From: Paraprevotella sp.
GTDB lineage: Bacteria; Bacteroidota; Bacteroidia; Bacteroidales; Bacteroidaceae
Direction: 5' to 3'
DNA length: 15,158 bases
Assembly (NCBI GenBank): GCA_017425765.1
Contig: JAFOXE010000199.1
Span: 1-15,158 of the forward strand
The translations under genes and the position numbers were made by a program. This document shows positions 7,488-15,158 of this stretch, piece by piece (the first letter of the stretch is position 1; every line of letters starts with the position of its first letter). The notes under the pieces were generated by a model. That model was not told the DNA's origin, ran no database searches, and was given only the letters and a program-made list of their open reading frames with translations.

Positions 7488-7556
7488 AGCGCCCTACTAC
7501 ACCGCCGTGTATAGGGGCACTACACGCTCGCCTTGTTGCATCGACACCACGGTGTA
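7476..7556 (+). repeat. Array of three palindromes, orientation B (inverted relative to 5859-5939)
   Basis: ACACCGTGGTGT (7476-7487), TACACCGCCGTGTA (7498-7511) and ACACCACGGTGT (7544-7555) have centres 23 then 45 bases apart, the mirror of the first copy. The first and last palindromes are exact reverse complements of each other and enclose 56 bases, the same length as in copy 1, where the enclosed sequence runs the other way. Confidence 0.9.
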
Positions 7557-7729
7557 GTTACGAAACACTAAATGGTGTGCAGAAAACCTAAATCATGTGA
7601 GCAACAGACAAGTTTGAAGGCAAAAACTTGCAGATGTGAGAAATTATCTCGTTTTTTGTGTGCCCCACAGTGTTCCGCCTCGGTAGAAAGGGGCTGCAGA
7701 AATGAATTATAAACTAAAACGATAAGAAG

Positions 7730-8209
7730 ATGAAAAAAGTAGTATGGGCTTTTGTGGCAATGCTTTCCTTGAGTATGACTATGCCGGCATGCGCCCAAAA
7801 TGCAGAGAAGAAAACCACAGCCGAAAAGGCAGAGAACACGCCCGCCGTGGTAAACCTGACACAAGCCGAATTCTTGAAGAAGGTGGCCGACTATAAAAAG
7901 AATCCAAACGAATGGATATACTTGGGCTCGGTGCCTGCCATTGTAGACTTTTATGCCGATTGGTGTGGACCATGCAAGCAAATTGCCCCCGTGTTGGAAC
8001 AACTGGCTAAAGATTATAAGGGTAAAATTGTTATCTATAAGGTGAACACCGATAAGGAGCAAGAGTTGGCTCGCACATTTGGTATTCGCAGCATCCCCTC
8101 GCTGCTGTTCGTACCCAAAGACGGCAAACCGCAAATGGCGATGGGTGCACTGCCTCGTGAGGAGTTGAAGAAGATGATTGACACCTTCTTGCTGGGTAAG
8201 AAAAAATAG
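7730..8209 (+). CDS. Exported thioredoxin-family protein
   Basis: 159 residues with an N-terminal export signal (MKKVVWAFVAMLSLSMTMPACAQ); the C21 could be a weak lipobox cysteine (MPAC), so it is either periplasmic or membrane-anchored. After a Lys/Glu/Ala-rich linker comes a single thioredoxin domain (about residues 50-157) with the active site W78-C79-G-P-C82-K and cis-proline P123 (IRSIPSLLF). The classic CGPC site and the YADWCGPCKQIAPVLEQLA helix point to dithiol-disulfide exchange, probably reduction of periplasmic disulfides, like the periplasmic thioredoxins known in Bacteroides. The purine-rich GATAAGAAG just before ATG 7730 is a plausible ribosome site. It is followed by a bidirectional terminator shared with kbl on the other strand. 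The long minus-strand frame over it is a shadow. Confidence 0.92.
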   Translation: MKKVVWAFVAMLSLSMTMPACAQNAEKKTTAEKAENTPAVVNLTQAEFLKKVADYKKNPNEWIYLGSVPAIVDFYADWCGPCKQIAPVLEQLAKDYKGKIVIYKVNTDKEQELARTFGIRSIPSLLFVPKDGKPQMAMGALPREELKKMIDTFLLGKKK

Positions 8210-8261
8210 TTTTGAACAGTTCCTTCTGTGCACATTATGTGATGCGCAGAGGCAAGACGAT

Positions 8262-8298
8262 AAAAAAAGTCCGATTTCGATGGAAACCGGACTTTTTT
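8262..8298. terminator. Bidirectional terminator between the thioredoxin gene and kbl
   Basis: A-run (8262-8268), GTCCG (8269-8273), inner TTTC/GAAA pair, CGGAC (8288-8292), T-run (8293-8298). The stem is about 10 bp with one A-C mismatch and a 4-base loop, and the flanking A and T runs let it work for both converging transcripts: the + strand thioredoxin gene and the - strand kbl, whose stop is 17 bases to the right. Confidence 0.85.
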
Positions 8299-8314
8299 AT
8301 ATTCTATTGGGAAA

Positions 8315-9505
8315 TTACTTGATAACGCCCAATTCCTTGCCCACCTTGATGAAAGCAGCGATGGCCTTATCCAAGTGTTCAATTTCGTGACCGGCAGAAA
8401 GCTGCACGCGGATGCGGGCTTGATCCTTCGGAACTACAGGATAGTAGAAACCGGTTACGTAGATACCTTCTTCCTGCATGCGAGCAGCAAAGTCTTGCGA
8501 CAACTTAGCATCATAAAGCATCACTGCACAAATGGCACTTTGTGTAGGCTTAATATCAAAGCCGGCAGCCATCATCTTCTCACGGAAGTATTCTACGTTG
8601 TTCATCAACTTAGTGTGCAAATCGTTGCTTTCCTTCAACATCTTGAACATTTCGATGCTGGCACCAACAATAGCAGGAGCCACAGAGTTAGAGAACAAGT
8701 AAGGACGTGAGCGTTGACGTAACATGTCGATAATCTCCTTGCGACCGGTAGTGAAACCACCCATAGCACCACCGAAAGCCTTACCCAAGGTTCCGGTAAA
8801 GATGTCTACACGGCCGTATACATTGTATTGCTCGGCTACGCCATGACCTGTTGGGCCCACCACACCTGCTGAGTGAGATTCGTCTACCATCACCAATGCA
8901 TCGTACTTCTCGGCCAATTCGCAAATCTTGTCCATCGGAGCCACATTACCGTCCATAGAGAACACACCGTCGGTAGCAATGATGCGGTGACGTTGAGCTT
9001 GAGCCTCTTGCAAGCAACGCTCCAAGTCAGCCATATCAGCATTAGCATAACGATAGCGCTTAGCCTTACAAAGACGAACACCGTCGATGATAGAAGCGTG
9101 ATTCAAAGCGTCGGAAATAATGGCGTCCTCGTCGGTCAAAAGAGGTTCAAACAAACCACCATTGGCATCGAAACAAGCGGCATACAAAATGGTATCCTCT
9201 GTTTGGAAATAATCAGAAATGGCTTGTTCCAATTGCTTGTGCAAATCTTGAGTACCGCAGATGAAACGTACTGACGACATACCGTATCCATGTGTATCCA
9301 TCGCGTCTTTAGCTGCTTGAATCAAGCGAGGGTTGTTTGACAAACCAAGATAATTGTTGGCACAAAAGTTCAACACATCAACATCGGCGTTCACCTTAAT
9401 GTCGGCACGTTGCGGTGTCTTGATGATGCGCTCGTTCTTGTACAAACCTGCAGCCTTAATGGCAGCCAATTCCTCCGTAAGGAACTCTTTCATTTTTCCG
9501 TACAT
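8315..9505 (-). CDS. kbl: Glycine C-acetyltransferase (2-amino-3-ketobutyrate CoA ligase)
   Basis: 396 residues, standard length. A cytosolic PLP enzyme of the alpha-oxoamine synthase group that converts 2-amino-3-oxobutyrate plus CoA into glycine and acetyl-CoA, the second step of threonine breakdown. The Schiff-base lysine is K242 in GTLGKAFGG; the cofactor-binding segment is VDESHSAG (D208, H211); NFCANNYLGLSNNPRL near residues 46-61 and HGYGMSSVRFICGTQ near 72-86 are family signatures. The start ATG at 9505 gives MYGKMKEFLTEEL; an inner ATG twelve bases on would also work. It is transcribed away from tdh, which makes its substrate, across a 177-base divergent region. The related enzymes BioF, HemA and serine palmitoyltransferase are less likely given the tdh neighbour and the overall Kbl-like sequence. 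Confidence 0.95.
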   Translation of the reverse strand: MYGKMKEFLTEELAAIKAAGLYKNERIIKTPQRADIKVNADVDVLNFCANNYLGLSNNPRLIQAAKDAMDTHGYGMSSVRFICGTQDLHKQLEQAISDYFQTEDTILYAACFDANGGLFEPLLTDEDAIISDALNHASIIDGVRLCKAKRYRYANADMADLERCLQEAQAQRHRIIATDGVFSMDGNVAPMDKICELAEKYDALVMVDESHSAGVVGPTGHGVAEQYNVYGRVDIFTGTLGKAFGGAMGGFTTGRKEIIDMLRQRSRPYLFSNSVAPAIVGASIEMFKMLKESNDLHTKLMNNVEYFREKMMAAGFDIKPTQSAICAVMLYDAKLSQDFAARMQEEGIYVTGFYYPVVPKDQARIRVQLSAGHEIEHLDKAIAAFIKVGKELGVIK

Positions 9506-9564
9506 AATACTGTTTTCAGTTTAAGTTAGTATCTATTGGTATATTCAACCTAATTTATTTAGGA

Positions 9565-9597
9565 CAAAGGTCACATTTTTTTTTGATATACGTAAAA
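9565..9597 (-). promoter_or_regulatory. Possible kbl promoter
   Basis: On the minus strand, GACCTTTG (9572 down to 9565) is one base off TAnnTTTG, and TTTT (9597-9594) lies 21 bases upstream in place of TTTG. It shares the core ACCTTTGT with the tdh promoter on the other strand. The match is imperfect, so confidence is low. Confidence 0.35.
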
Positions 9598-9612
9598 AAA
9601 AGATGATTTTTC

Positions 9613-9645
9613 TTAGATTTATTTCCGACATTCTCATTACCTTTG
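9613..9645 (+). promoter_or_regulatory. Bacteroidetes-type promoter of tdh
   Basis: TACCTTTG (9638-9645) fits the -7 consensus exactly; TTAG (9613-9616), 21 bases upstream, is a fair -33 element. Transcription would start near 9652, about 31 bases before the tdh ATG. A T9 tract and an A8 tract (9576-9584 and 9594-9601) lie upstream and may bend the DNA. Confidence 0.55.
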
Positions 9646-9682
9646 TTTCACATTACAAACCCAATAGAATGTTATTTAGAAA

Positions 9683-10636
9683 ATGAAGAACGTACTTGTA
9701 ATCGGTTCAACCGGCCAAATCGGCTCTGAGTTGACCATGAAACTAAGAAGTCTGTACAATGGTAACATCGTAGCAGGTTACATTCCCGGAGCAGAACCTA
9801 CCGGTGAATTGAAGGAATCTGGTCCGGCTGCCATCGTAGACATTACCAACGAACAGCAAATTGCTGAGACCGTATCGAAGTACAAAATCGACACCATTTA
9901 CAACTTGGCAGCTCTACTTTCTGCAGTGGCTGAAGCAAAACCTCAGTTGGCATGGAAAATCGGTATGGGCGGTTTGTTCAATGTATTGGAAGTGGCTCGC
10001 ACTATGAATTGCGCCGTGTTTACTCCAAGTTCTATTGGTGTATTCGGCAACAACACGCCTAAAGACAAGACTCCTCAAGACACCATCCGCAACCCTCGCA
10101 CCATGTATGGTGTAACCAAAGTATCGGGTGAGTTGTTGAGCGACTACTACAACATCCGTTTCGGTGTGGACACTCGTTCTGTACGCTTCCCAGGTCTTAT
10201 TTCTTACGTGACCCCTCCGGGTGGTGGTACTACTGACTACGCTGTAGACATATACTATTCTGCTGTTAAGGGAGAGAAGTTTACTTGTCCTATCGGTGCC
10301 GGTACTTTCATGGATATGATGTATATGCCTGACGGTTTGCGTGCTGCCATCGAAATCATGGAAGCCGACCCTTCAAAGCTTGTACACCGCAACTCATTCA
10401 ACATCGCATCTATGAGCTTCGATCCAGAAATCATCTTCAACAACATCAAGAAGTATATTCCTGAGTTCGAAATGCAGTACGAGGTAGACCCATTGCGTCA
10501 AGCTATTGCTGACTCTTGGCCAAATTCATTGGACGACACCTGCGCTCGCGAAGAGTGGGGTTGGAAACCTGAATACGACCTTGACGCCATGACTAAGGAC
10601 ATGATTGAAAAACTTAAGATTCGCTTCAACAAGTAA
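9683..10636 (+). CDS. L-threonine 3-dehydrogenase, short-chain (epimerase-like) type
   Basis: 317 residues. NAD-dependent oxidation of L-threonine to 2-amino-3-oxobutyrate is the likely reaction. The sequence is of the extended SDR/epimerase superfamily: nucleotide-binding GSTGQIG at 8-14, acidic IVDITN at 51-56, NLAALLSA at 74-81, catalytic S116/S117 region (FTPSSIGVFG), and the YxxxK pair Y142/K146 in MYGVTKVSGEL. This is the SDR-type TDH known from Bacteroidetes and other groups, not the zinc-dependent MDR-type Tdh of E. coli. The length, the PGLISY...PGGGTTDYAVDIYY segment and above all the divergent kbl support threonine rather than a sugar nucleotide as substrate. Its own promoter lies at 9613-9645 and a strong terminator at 10684-10741, so it is a single-gene unit. 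Confidence 0.88.
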   Translation: MKNVLVIGSTGQIGSELTMKLRSLYNGNIVAGYIPGAEPTGELKESGPAAIVDITNEQQIAETVSKYKIDTIYNLAALLSAVAEAKPQLAWKIGMGGLFNVLEVARTMNCAVFTPSSIGVFGNNTPKDKTPQDTIRNPRTMYGVTKVSGELLSDYYNIRFGVDTRSVRFPGLISYVTPPGGGTTDYAVDIYYSAVKGEKFTCPIGAGTFMDMMYMPDGLRAAIEIMEADPSKLVHRNSFNIASMSFDPEIIFNNIKKYIPEFEMQYEVDPLRQAIADSWPNSLDDTCAREEWGWKPEYDLDAMTKDMIEKLKIRFNK

Positions 10637-10683
10637 ATCTTTAGCACATAATATATAAGCCGAATTAGGCTTGTATGCGCTAC

Positions 10684-10741
10684 GGCAGCACATCGAAGCA
10701 TCTTCTTGATGAAGGACATGCTAGGATGTGCTGCCTTTTTT
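10684..10741 (+). terminator. Long stacked-hairpin terminator after tdh
   Basis: GGCAGCACATC (10684-10694) pairs perfectly with GATGTGCTGCC (10725-10735), followed by six T (10736-10741). Inside, AGCAT/ATGCT (10697-10701, 10718-10722) and CTTC/GAAG (10702-10705, 10711-10714) stack on the same axis around a 5-base loop. The remaining bases to 10844 show nothing definite. Confidence 0.88.
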
Positions 10742-10844
10742 ATGAACCTATTGTTATAATCAGGTATAGGAAATAAAGAAAGAACCCAATATTCTTATCA
10801 TTAAGCCCCCGTGCACCGTCATTCACAAAGTCCTGATTCAGAAT

Positions 10845-10885
10845 AAAAAAAATCCCCACAACTCGTAGATGAAGTTGTGGGGATT
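10845..10885 (-). terminator. Terminator of the V-type ATPase operon
   Basis: AATCCCCACAACT (10851-10863) and AGTTGTGGGGATT (10873-10885) form a perfect 13-bp stem with a 9-base loop; read on the minus strand it runs into an eight-T tract (complement of 10845-10852). It lies 33 bases beyond the stop of the subunit K gene. Confidence 0.9.
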
Positions 10886-10918
10886 ATAATTTGCGGAACT
10901 ACGTTTCCGAACAACGAC

Positions 10919-11344
<426 letters not shown>

Positions 11345-11370
11345 TTAGATTTTATTAGATTGTAATTTAG

Positions 11371-13212
11371 TTATTTATTTTTTATCACACTAAAAGGTTT
11401 ATAAGCTTGACCTGTTCCCTCGTATCCGGAGTTCTTAAAGTACTCAACGAAGGTTAAGCGTAACGGGTGCACGAACGCACCAAGGCACGACATTGCTATG
11501 TTCAACGTGTGACCAAAGACAAGGATAAATCCACAAGCCAACCAGTCCAAACCGGGTACGGGAATTGAGTCTTTCAACATAAATGCCATCATATTGAACA
11601 CACCACCCAAAATACCGCCGGCCAAGCCTAATGCGTACAGACGAACATAGGACAGGAAGTCACCCAACAGACCCGTGGCCATATTGTAAGTATCCCAAAG
11701 ACCGGCACCGATGTTAATCAAAGGATTACGCTTCAAATCATTAAGCAGATAGATACCCAACGCCGAAATGCCGCCGATAACAACAAACGACCAATAGGTG
11801 GTGTCTTCCGAGATGAGCTTAAAGAACGATAATCCTCCTGTGGCCACAAAACCTACCACAAGAAGCAACCAGCTCCATGCGCTGATGGCACTCTTAAAGC
11901 CAAAGCGTACGGTGTCACCAATAGCCTTCACCGTCATGGCAATACAAATATGGATAACACCGATGATAAGAGCAAGGAACATAGCCTTATCATAAGTGGT
12001 GCCGTCGATTTTACCTACAATCATAAACTGTTTGATGCAGTCGGGCATGTTGATGTCGAATAGGCTTGCTCCAAAGAACGTGCCCAACACGGCACCTACA
12101 ATAGTAGTTCCAACACCCAATGTAATGACAAGGTTCATCATTCCGGCCATAGATTTAGCCATCTTGCTCTTAAGATACAAACCCAACAACACGAGGATTA
12201 AACCATAACCGGCATCGCCCACACACAATCCGAAGAAAAGCGTGAAGAACGGAGCAACCATAGGAGTGGGATCAAACTCATCATAGTCGGGCATACCGTA
12301 CATCTCAGTCAAGGTCTCGTACAATCGTGTAATTGGATTATTGCGAAGCAGAATGGGTACATTGTCGCCACGTCGTGGTTCACGAATCTCGTAGTAAACC
12401 GGTTGAGTAGACAAGAAGGCCTTAACGGCTTTTTCTTTCGGTGCCGGTATCCATCCGTTGAGCACCATCACCTTGTTATCAACTGCTTGTTCTGTGGCCA
12501 ACACCACCTTATCCATCTCAATAGATGAATATAGATGTGCTTGCAAAGCCTTCAGATCAGACAAATGTTGTGTTGCCAACTGAATCAACTCATCCTGACA
12601 TTGTTCCTGTTCGGCCTCGGCTTGCTTCATCAAACGTTGTACCTCTGAAAGGGATTGTTGCGGAAGAATGACAGGCTCGGCATCAATAAGGACTTCGGTT
12701 CCCACCGGCACCAAAGCAATGAAATTGACTTGCTTTGCATCCTGTGTGATGACCACCGTATTGTAAAGAGTTGTCCATTCCGGATTATAAGCCTTAGGCA
12801 TACAAGTAAAGAAATACATCTTGTAACCCAATTCAGATAGTCCGTTTACCTTATTCACATCAAATTCGCCCCACGGCAATAAGGCAGCCTCGTCGTTTTG
12901 AAGGCGACGATATCGGGTTTGAACAGAATGCAGTGTCTCGTTCAACTCTTCTACGCGCTGCACCACTGAATTTGCTTGTTCTGCATTACCCTCTCCCATC
13001 GGCTCACTCACGGCAATCGATGAAAGTTGCTTAATCAGTTCGTCAATACGTTCGGTTTCGCGCATCTTATCTTCTAACATAGAAGAAGGAGCCACCGCAC
13101 CCTCTTGAGCAGGCTGCACATGCACCACGCCCAACTCTTGCAACTTTTGCAAGAATGTTTCGTATTCCTTATGATAAACAAGGAACGTCAGTTTCTTCAT
13201 CTTGGTGATCAT
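11371..13212 (-). CDS. ntpI: V-type ATPase subunit I (membrane stator)
   Basis: 613 residues, typical length. The N-terminal half (about 1-315) is soluble and alpha-helical with coiled-coil stretches (about 50-105 and 185-225), the arm that joins the peripheral stalk. The C-terminal half (about 320-585) has seven to eight membrane helices, beginning FFTLFFGLCVGDAGYGLILV. The ion channel helix has the conserved SYVRLYALGLAGG with R524, matching the essential Arg of yeast Vph1 (R735), and a second conserved Arg, R585, in FVHPLRLTFVEYF. It works with the K ring to couple ion flow to rotation. Its ATG overlaps the stop of ntpD in an ATGA (13209-13212), indicating translational coupling. Confidence 0.95.
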   Translation of the reverse strand: MITKMKKLTFLVYHKEYETFLQKLQELGVVHVQPAQEGAVAPSSMLEDKMRETERIDELIKQLSSIAVSEPMGEGNAEQANSVVQRVEELNETLHSVQTRYRRLQNDEAALLPWGEFDVNKVNGLSELGYKMYFFTCMPKAYNPEWTTLYNTVVITQDAKQVNFIALVPVGTEVLIDAEPVILPQQSLSEVQRLMKQAEAEQEQCQDELIQLATQHLSDLKALQAHLYSSIEMDKVVLATEQAVDNKVMVLNGWIPAPKEKAVKAFLSTQPVYYEIREPRRGDNVPILLRNNPITRLYETLTEMYGMPDYDEFDPTPMVAPFFTLFFGLCVGDAGYGLILVLLGLYLKSKMAKSMAGMMNLVITLGVGTTIVGAVLGTFFGASLFDINMPDCIKQFMIVGKIDGTTYDKAMFLALIIGVIHICIAMTVKAIGDTVRFGFKSAISAWSWLLLVVGFVATGGLSFFKLISEDTTYWSFVVIGGISALGIYLLNDLKRNPLINIGAGLWDTYNMATGLLGDFLSYVRLYALGLAGGILGGVFNMMAFMLKDSIPVPGLDWLACGFILVFGHTLNIAMSCLGAFVHPLRLTFVEYFKNSGYEGTGQAYKPFSVIKNK

Positions 13213-13814
13213 GATTCAGCCTCCTTTCTCTTTTCCAATATCGTCTTCAAAATCTTTTGCGATGACTTGGAAAGGTTTTCCTCGTCTTCCATAAAGCGTT
13301 TGATCTTGCGCAAAGCATCTTGATATCCCGGTATCTGTACTTTTTCAAACAGATTCACTTTCTGTGTGGTCTTCTTACGGGTATGCTCCAATAGTGCTAG
13401 TTTGGCCAACACAAACTCACGTTCAATAGCAGTCTTGGCTAGGCCTCGCAGCAGTGCGATGCCGTCGTAGTACCACTTCGGACTCGTAAACAAACTAAAC
13501 GGCTTAACAGAAAGTTCCACGTTGATGAGCACCGGCACACGAACACCTGCAATCTTTTTTACGTCAAGCTGCACGTCTTTCAAACCCACGATGGTGGGAT
13601 CGAACTCGTTCCACAGCGCGAACATAGCCTCATAGGCTTGCACCCTGCTTTCCAAGTCACGTTCAAGTTCAGCGGCCTCGGTCTTGCATTTCTTTACCTC
13701 CATACGTAAGGCACTTTCCTTATTCTTGATGATAGGAAGGGTGCGTACACGCATCTTTAGTTGCTTCTCGAGCTGCTGAAGTGACGTTTTATTATACTGA
13801 AACTTTATAGCCAT
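13209..13814 (-). CDS. ntpD: V-type ATPase subunit D (central stalk)
   Basis: 201 residues. A long N-terminal helix (FQYNKTSLQQLEKQLKMRVR, then MEVKKCKTEAAELERDLESRVQAYEAM) and a C-terminal helix (KVNLFEKVQIPGYQDALRKI, MEDEENLSKSSQKILKTILE) form the antiparallel coiled coil that sits in the A3B3 ring as rotor axle; the middle third is the short globular part. The family is poorly conserved but this layout plus its place between B and I is decisive. It starts 11 bases after the ntpB stop and ends with a 4-base overlap with ntpI. Confidence 0.93.
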   Translation of the reverse strand: MAIKFQYNKTSLQQLEKQLKMRVRTLPIIKNKESALRMEVKKCKTEAAELERDLESRVQAYEAMFALWNEFDPTIVGLKDVQLDVKKIAGVRVPVLINVELSVKPFSLFTSPKWYYDGIALLRGLAKTAIEREFVLAKLALLEHTRKKTTQKVNLFEKVQIPGYQDALRKIKRFMEDEENLSKSSQKILKTILEKRKEAES

Positions 13815-13825
13815 AATATGCTCTT

Positions 13826-15145
13826 TTATTTCTTCCAGAACTCGTCAACAAGTTCCTTCTTGATGTTCACCTCTTCAGGATCGAATCGTTGTGCCAACAG
13901 ACTCCAAGTTACATCCAACATTTCTGTTGTGTCCAAGTTCACGTCAATGGCAAGCAGTTTTTCTGCATAGTCCTTTGCAAAGGCCAACGCACGTTCGTCA
14001 TAGTCTGTTAAGTCGAAACCGTTCTCCATCTTGGTTTTAGCATTAGCAGCATCCGAATACAAACGGACGGCCGCATTCATAACCTGAGCATGGTCTTTAC
14101 GAGTCTTCTTGCCGGCCACAAGCTGTTTCAAACGTGACAATGAACGGAATGGATCTACAATAACCTTACCAATGTCGCTGTCGCGACGCAAGAAGAGTTG
14201 GCCTTCTGTAATGTATCCGGTGTTGTCGGGTACGGCATGGGTAATATCACCTCCACTCAATGTGGTCACGGCAATAATAGTAATGGACCCCCCACTTGGG
14301 AACTGAACGGCCTTCTCGTAAATCTTTGCCAAATCGGAATATAGTGAACCCGGCATGGAGTCCTTAGAAGGAATCTGATCCATACGGTTCGACACAATAG
14401 ACAATGAGTCGGCATATGATGTCATGTCGGTCAACAATACAAGTACTTTTTCATTCTTTTGCACTGCAAAGTACTCGGCTGCAGCTAGAGCCATATCAGG
14501 AACAAGCAAACGTTCTACAGCAGGATCCTCGGTAGTGTTCATAAAACTAATGATACGATCGAGTGCACCGGCATTTGAGAACACGTTCTTAAAGTATAGG
14601 TAGTCGTCATTGGTCATACCCATACCTCCAAGAATAATCTTGTCGGTCTCGGCACGCATCGCCACGTTTGCCATTACTTGGTTGTACGGCTGGTCAGGGT
14701 CGGCGAAGAAAGGAATCTTCTGTCCTGTCACCAATGTATTGTTGAGGTCAATACCTGCAATACCGGTAGCGATAAGTTCTGATGGCTGTTTACGTCGTAC
14801 GGGGTTAACCGAAGGACCGCCGATCTCAACTTCAACACCCTCAACCGCAGGACCACCGTCAATAGGGTCACCGTATGCGTTGAAGAAACGTCCTGCAAGT
14901 TGCTCGCTTACCTTGAGTGAAGGCGCTTTGCCAAGGAAAACGACCTCAGCATCGGTGGGTACACCACCTGTACCCTCGAACACCTGCAGTGTAACCTCAT
15001 CGCCCATGATCTTAACCACCTGGGCAAGTTTTCCATTAACGGTCGCCAGCTCGTCATATCCTACGCCGGTAGCCTTGAGCGAACATGTCGCCTTGGTAAT
15101 GGAAGTAATCTTTGTATATATCTTCTTGAATGCTTCTGTAGCCAT
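13826..15145 (-). CDS. ntpB: V-type ATPase subunit B (non-catalytic nucleotide-binding ring subunit)
   Basis: 439 residues, full length. Alternates with catalytic subunit A in the cytoplasmic A3B3 head. The N-terminal beta barrel (about 1-75) is followed by GRFFNAYGDPIDGGP (85-99) and the RecA-like core. The P-loop position reads FADPDQPYNQV (147-157), without GxxxxGK[ST], as expected for B rather than A. The hallmark PDNTGYITEGQ (306-316) and SLSRLK with R338, the likely arginine finger toward the A-subunit site, are present. It is the first gene of the operon seen here; the gene for A should lie just beyond base 15158, since only 13 bases separate the ATG from the window edge. No promoter is seen, consistent with a start further upstream. 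Confidence 0.96.
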   Translation of the reverse strand: MATEAFKKIYTKITSITKATCSLKATGVGYDELATVNGKLAQVVKIMGDEVTLQVFEGTGGVPTDAEVVFLGKAPSLKVSEQLAGRFFNAYGDPIDGGPAVEGVEVEIGGPSVNPVRRKQPSELIATGIAGIDLNNTLVTGQKIPFFADPDQPYNQVMANVAMRAETDKIILGGMGMTNDDYLYFKNVFSNAGALDRIISFMNTTEDPAVERLLVPDMALAAAEYFAVQKNEKVLVLLTDMTSYADSLSIVSNRMDQIPSKDSMPGSLYSDLAKIYEKAVQFPSGGSITIIAVTTLSGGDITHAVPDNTGYITEGQLFLRRDSDIGKVIVDPFRSLSRLKQLVAGKKTRKDHAQVMNAAVRLYSDAANAKTKMENGFDLTDYDERALAFAKDYAEKLLAIDVNLDTTEMLDVTWSLLAQRFDPEEVNIKKELVDEFWKK

Positions 15146-15158
15146 AATAGCGCTGGTT

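Larger units (their letters stand above)
7370..7729. other. 360-base non-coding region before the thioredoxin gene
   Basis: It holds the cargo-gene terminator and second 92-base repeat, then the second palindrome array, then about 170 bases (7557-7729) with little clear content. In the latter, ACAC/GTGT arms at 7565-7578 look like a decayed further palindrome, a weak GAGA/TCTC stem (7638-7650) precedes six T, and GCCCC/GGGGC (7662-7666, 7690-7694) form a loose inverted repeat. No convincing TAnnTTTG promoter for the next gene was found. Confidence 0.6.

Noticed and set aside
7568..8233. 221-codon open frame on the minus strand over the thioredoxin gene
   Set aside because: It is antisense to a gene with a clear CGPC thioredoxin site; composition is Cys/His/Leu-rich in the way of shadow frames and no family is recognisable.
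8873..9274. 133-codon plus-strand frame inside kbl
   Set aside because: Fully antisense to kbl, whose PLP lysine and length are intact.

Overview
The window looks like chromosome from a Bacteroidales bacterium, most likely Prevotella-like. The support is: a surface protein with a type IX secretion (T9SS) sorting domain, a DUF4369/redoxin lipoprotein, a bacterial V-type ATPase operon, a short-chain-type threonine dehydrogenase paired with kbl, and promoters matching the Bacteroidetes pattern (TTTG, about 19-21 bases, TAnnTTTG). Genus is inference; no rRNA or tRNA gene was seen.

Left part (1-5747, all + strand): the 3' end of a TPR-containing envelope protein, a thioredoxin-fold lipoprotein that has lost both active-site cysteines, and a ComM/YifB-type AAA ATPase follow each other with gaps of 10 and 17 bases. 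A hairpin terminator then overlaps the promoter of metG (methionyl-tRNA synthetase).

Middle part (5748-7729) is the accessory, least explained stretch. Two nearly identical 92-base repeats (90/92) lie 1617 bases apart, one after metG and one after an AT-rich gene for a secreted T9SS cargo protein. Each repeat starts with a terminator hairpin and runs into an array of three TACACC-like palindromes. The array is in opposite orientation in the two copies: palindrome centre spacing is 45/23 in one and 23/45 in the other. Between the repeats lies a consensus promoter, a roughly 320-base structured transcription unit ending in a strong terminator, and the cargo gene. This suggests a cassette with an independent small RNA or attenuated leader, bordered by possibly invertible repeats.

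Right part (7730-15158): an exported thioredoxin with an intact CGPC site; a bidirectional terminator; kbl (- strand) and tdh (+ strand), divergently transcribed and together forming the threonine-to-glycine plus acetyl-CoA route; then, on the - strand, a V-type ATPase operon in transcription order B, D, I, K, presumably with A upstream beyond the right edge. Subunit K keeps the residues that bind sodium in the Enterococcus hirae rotor ring, so the enzyme may be sodium-coupled.
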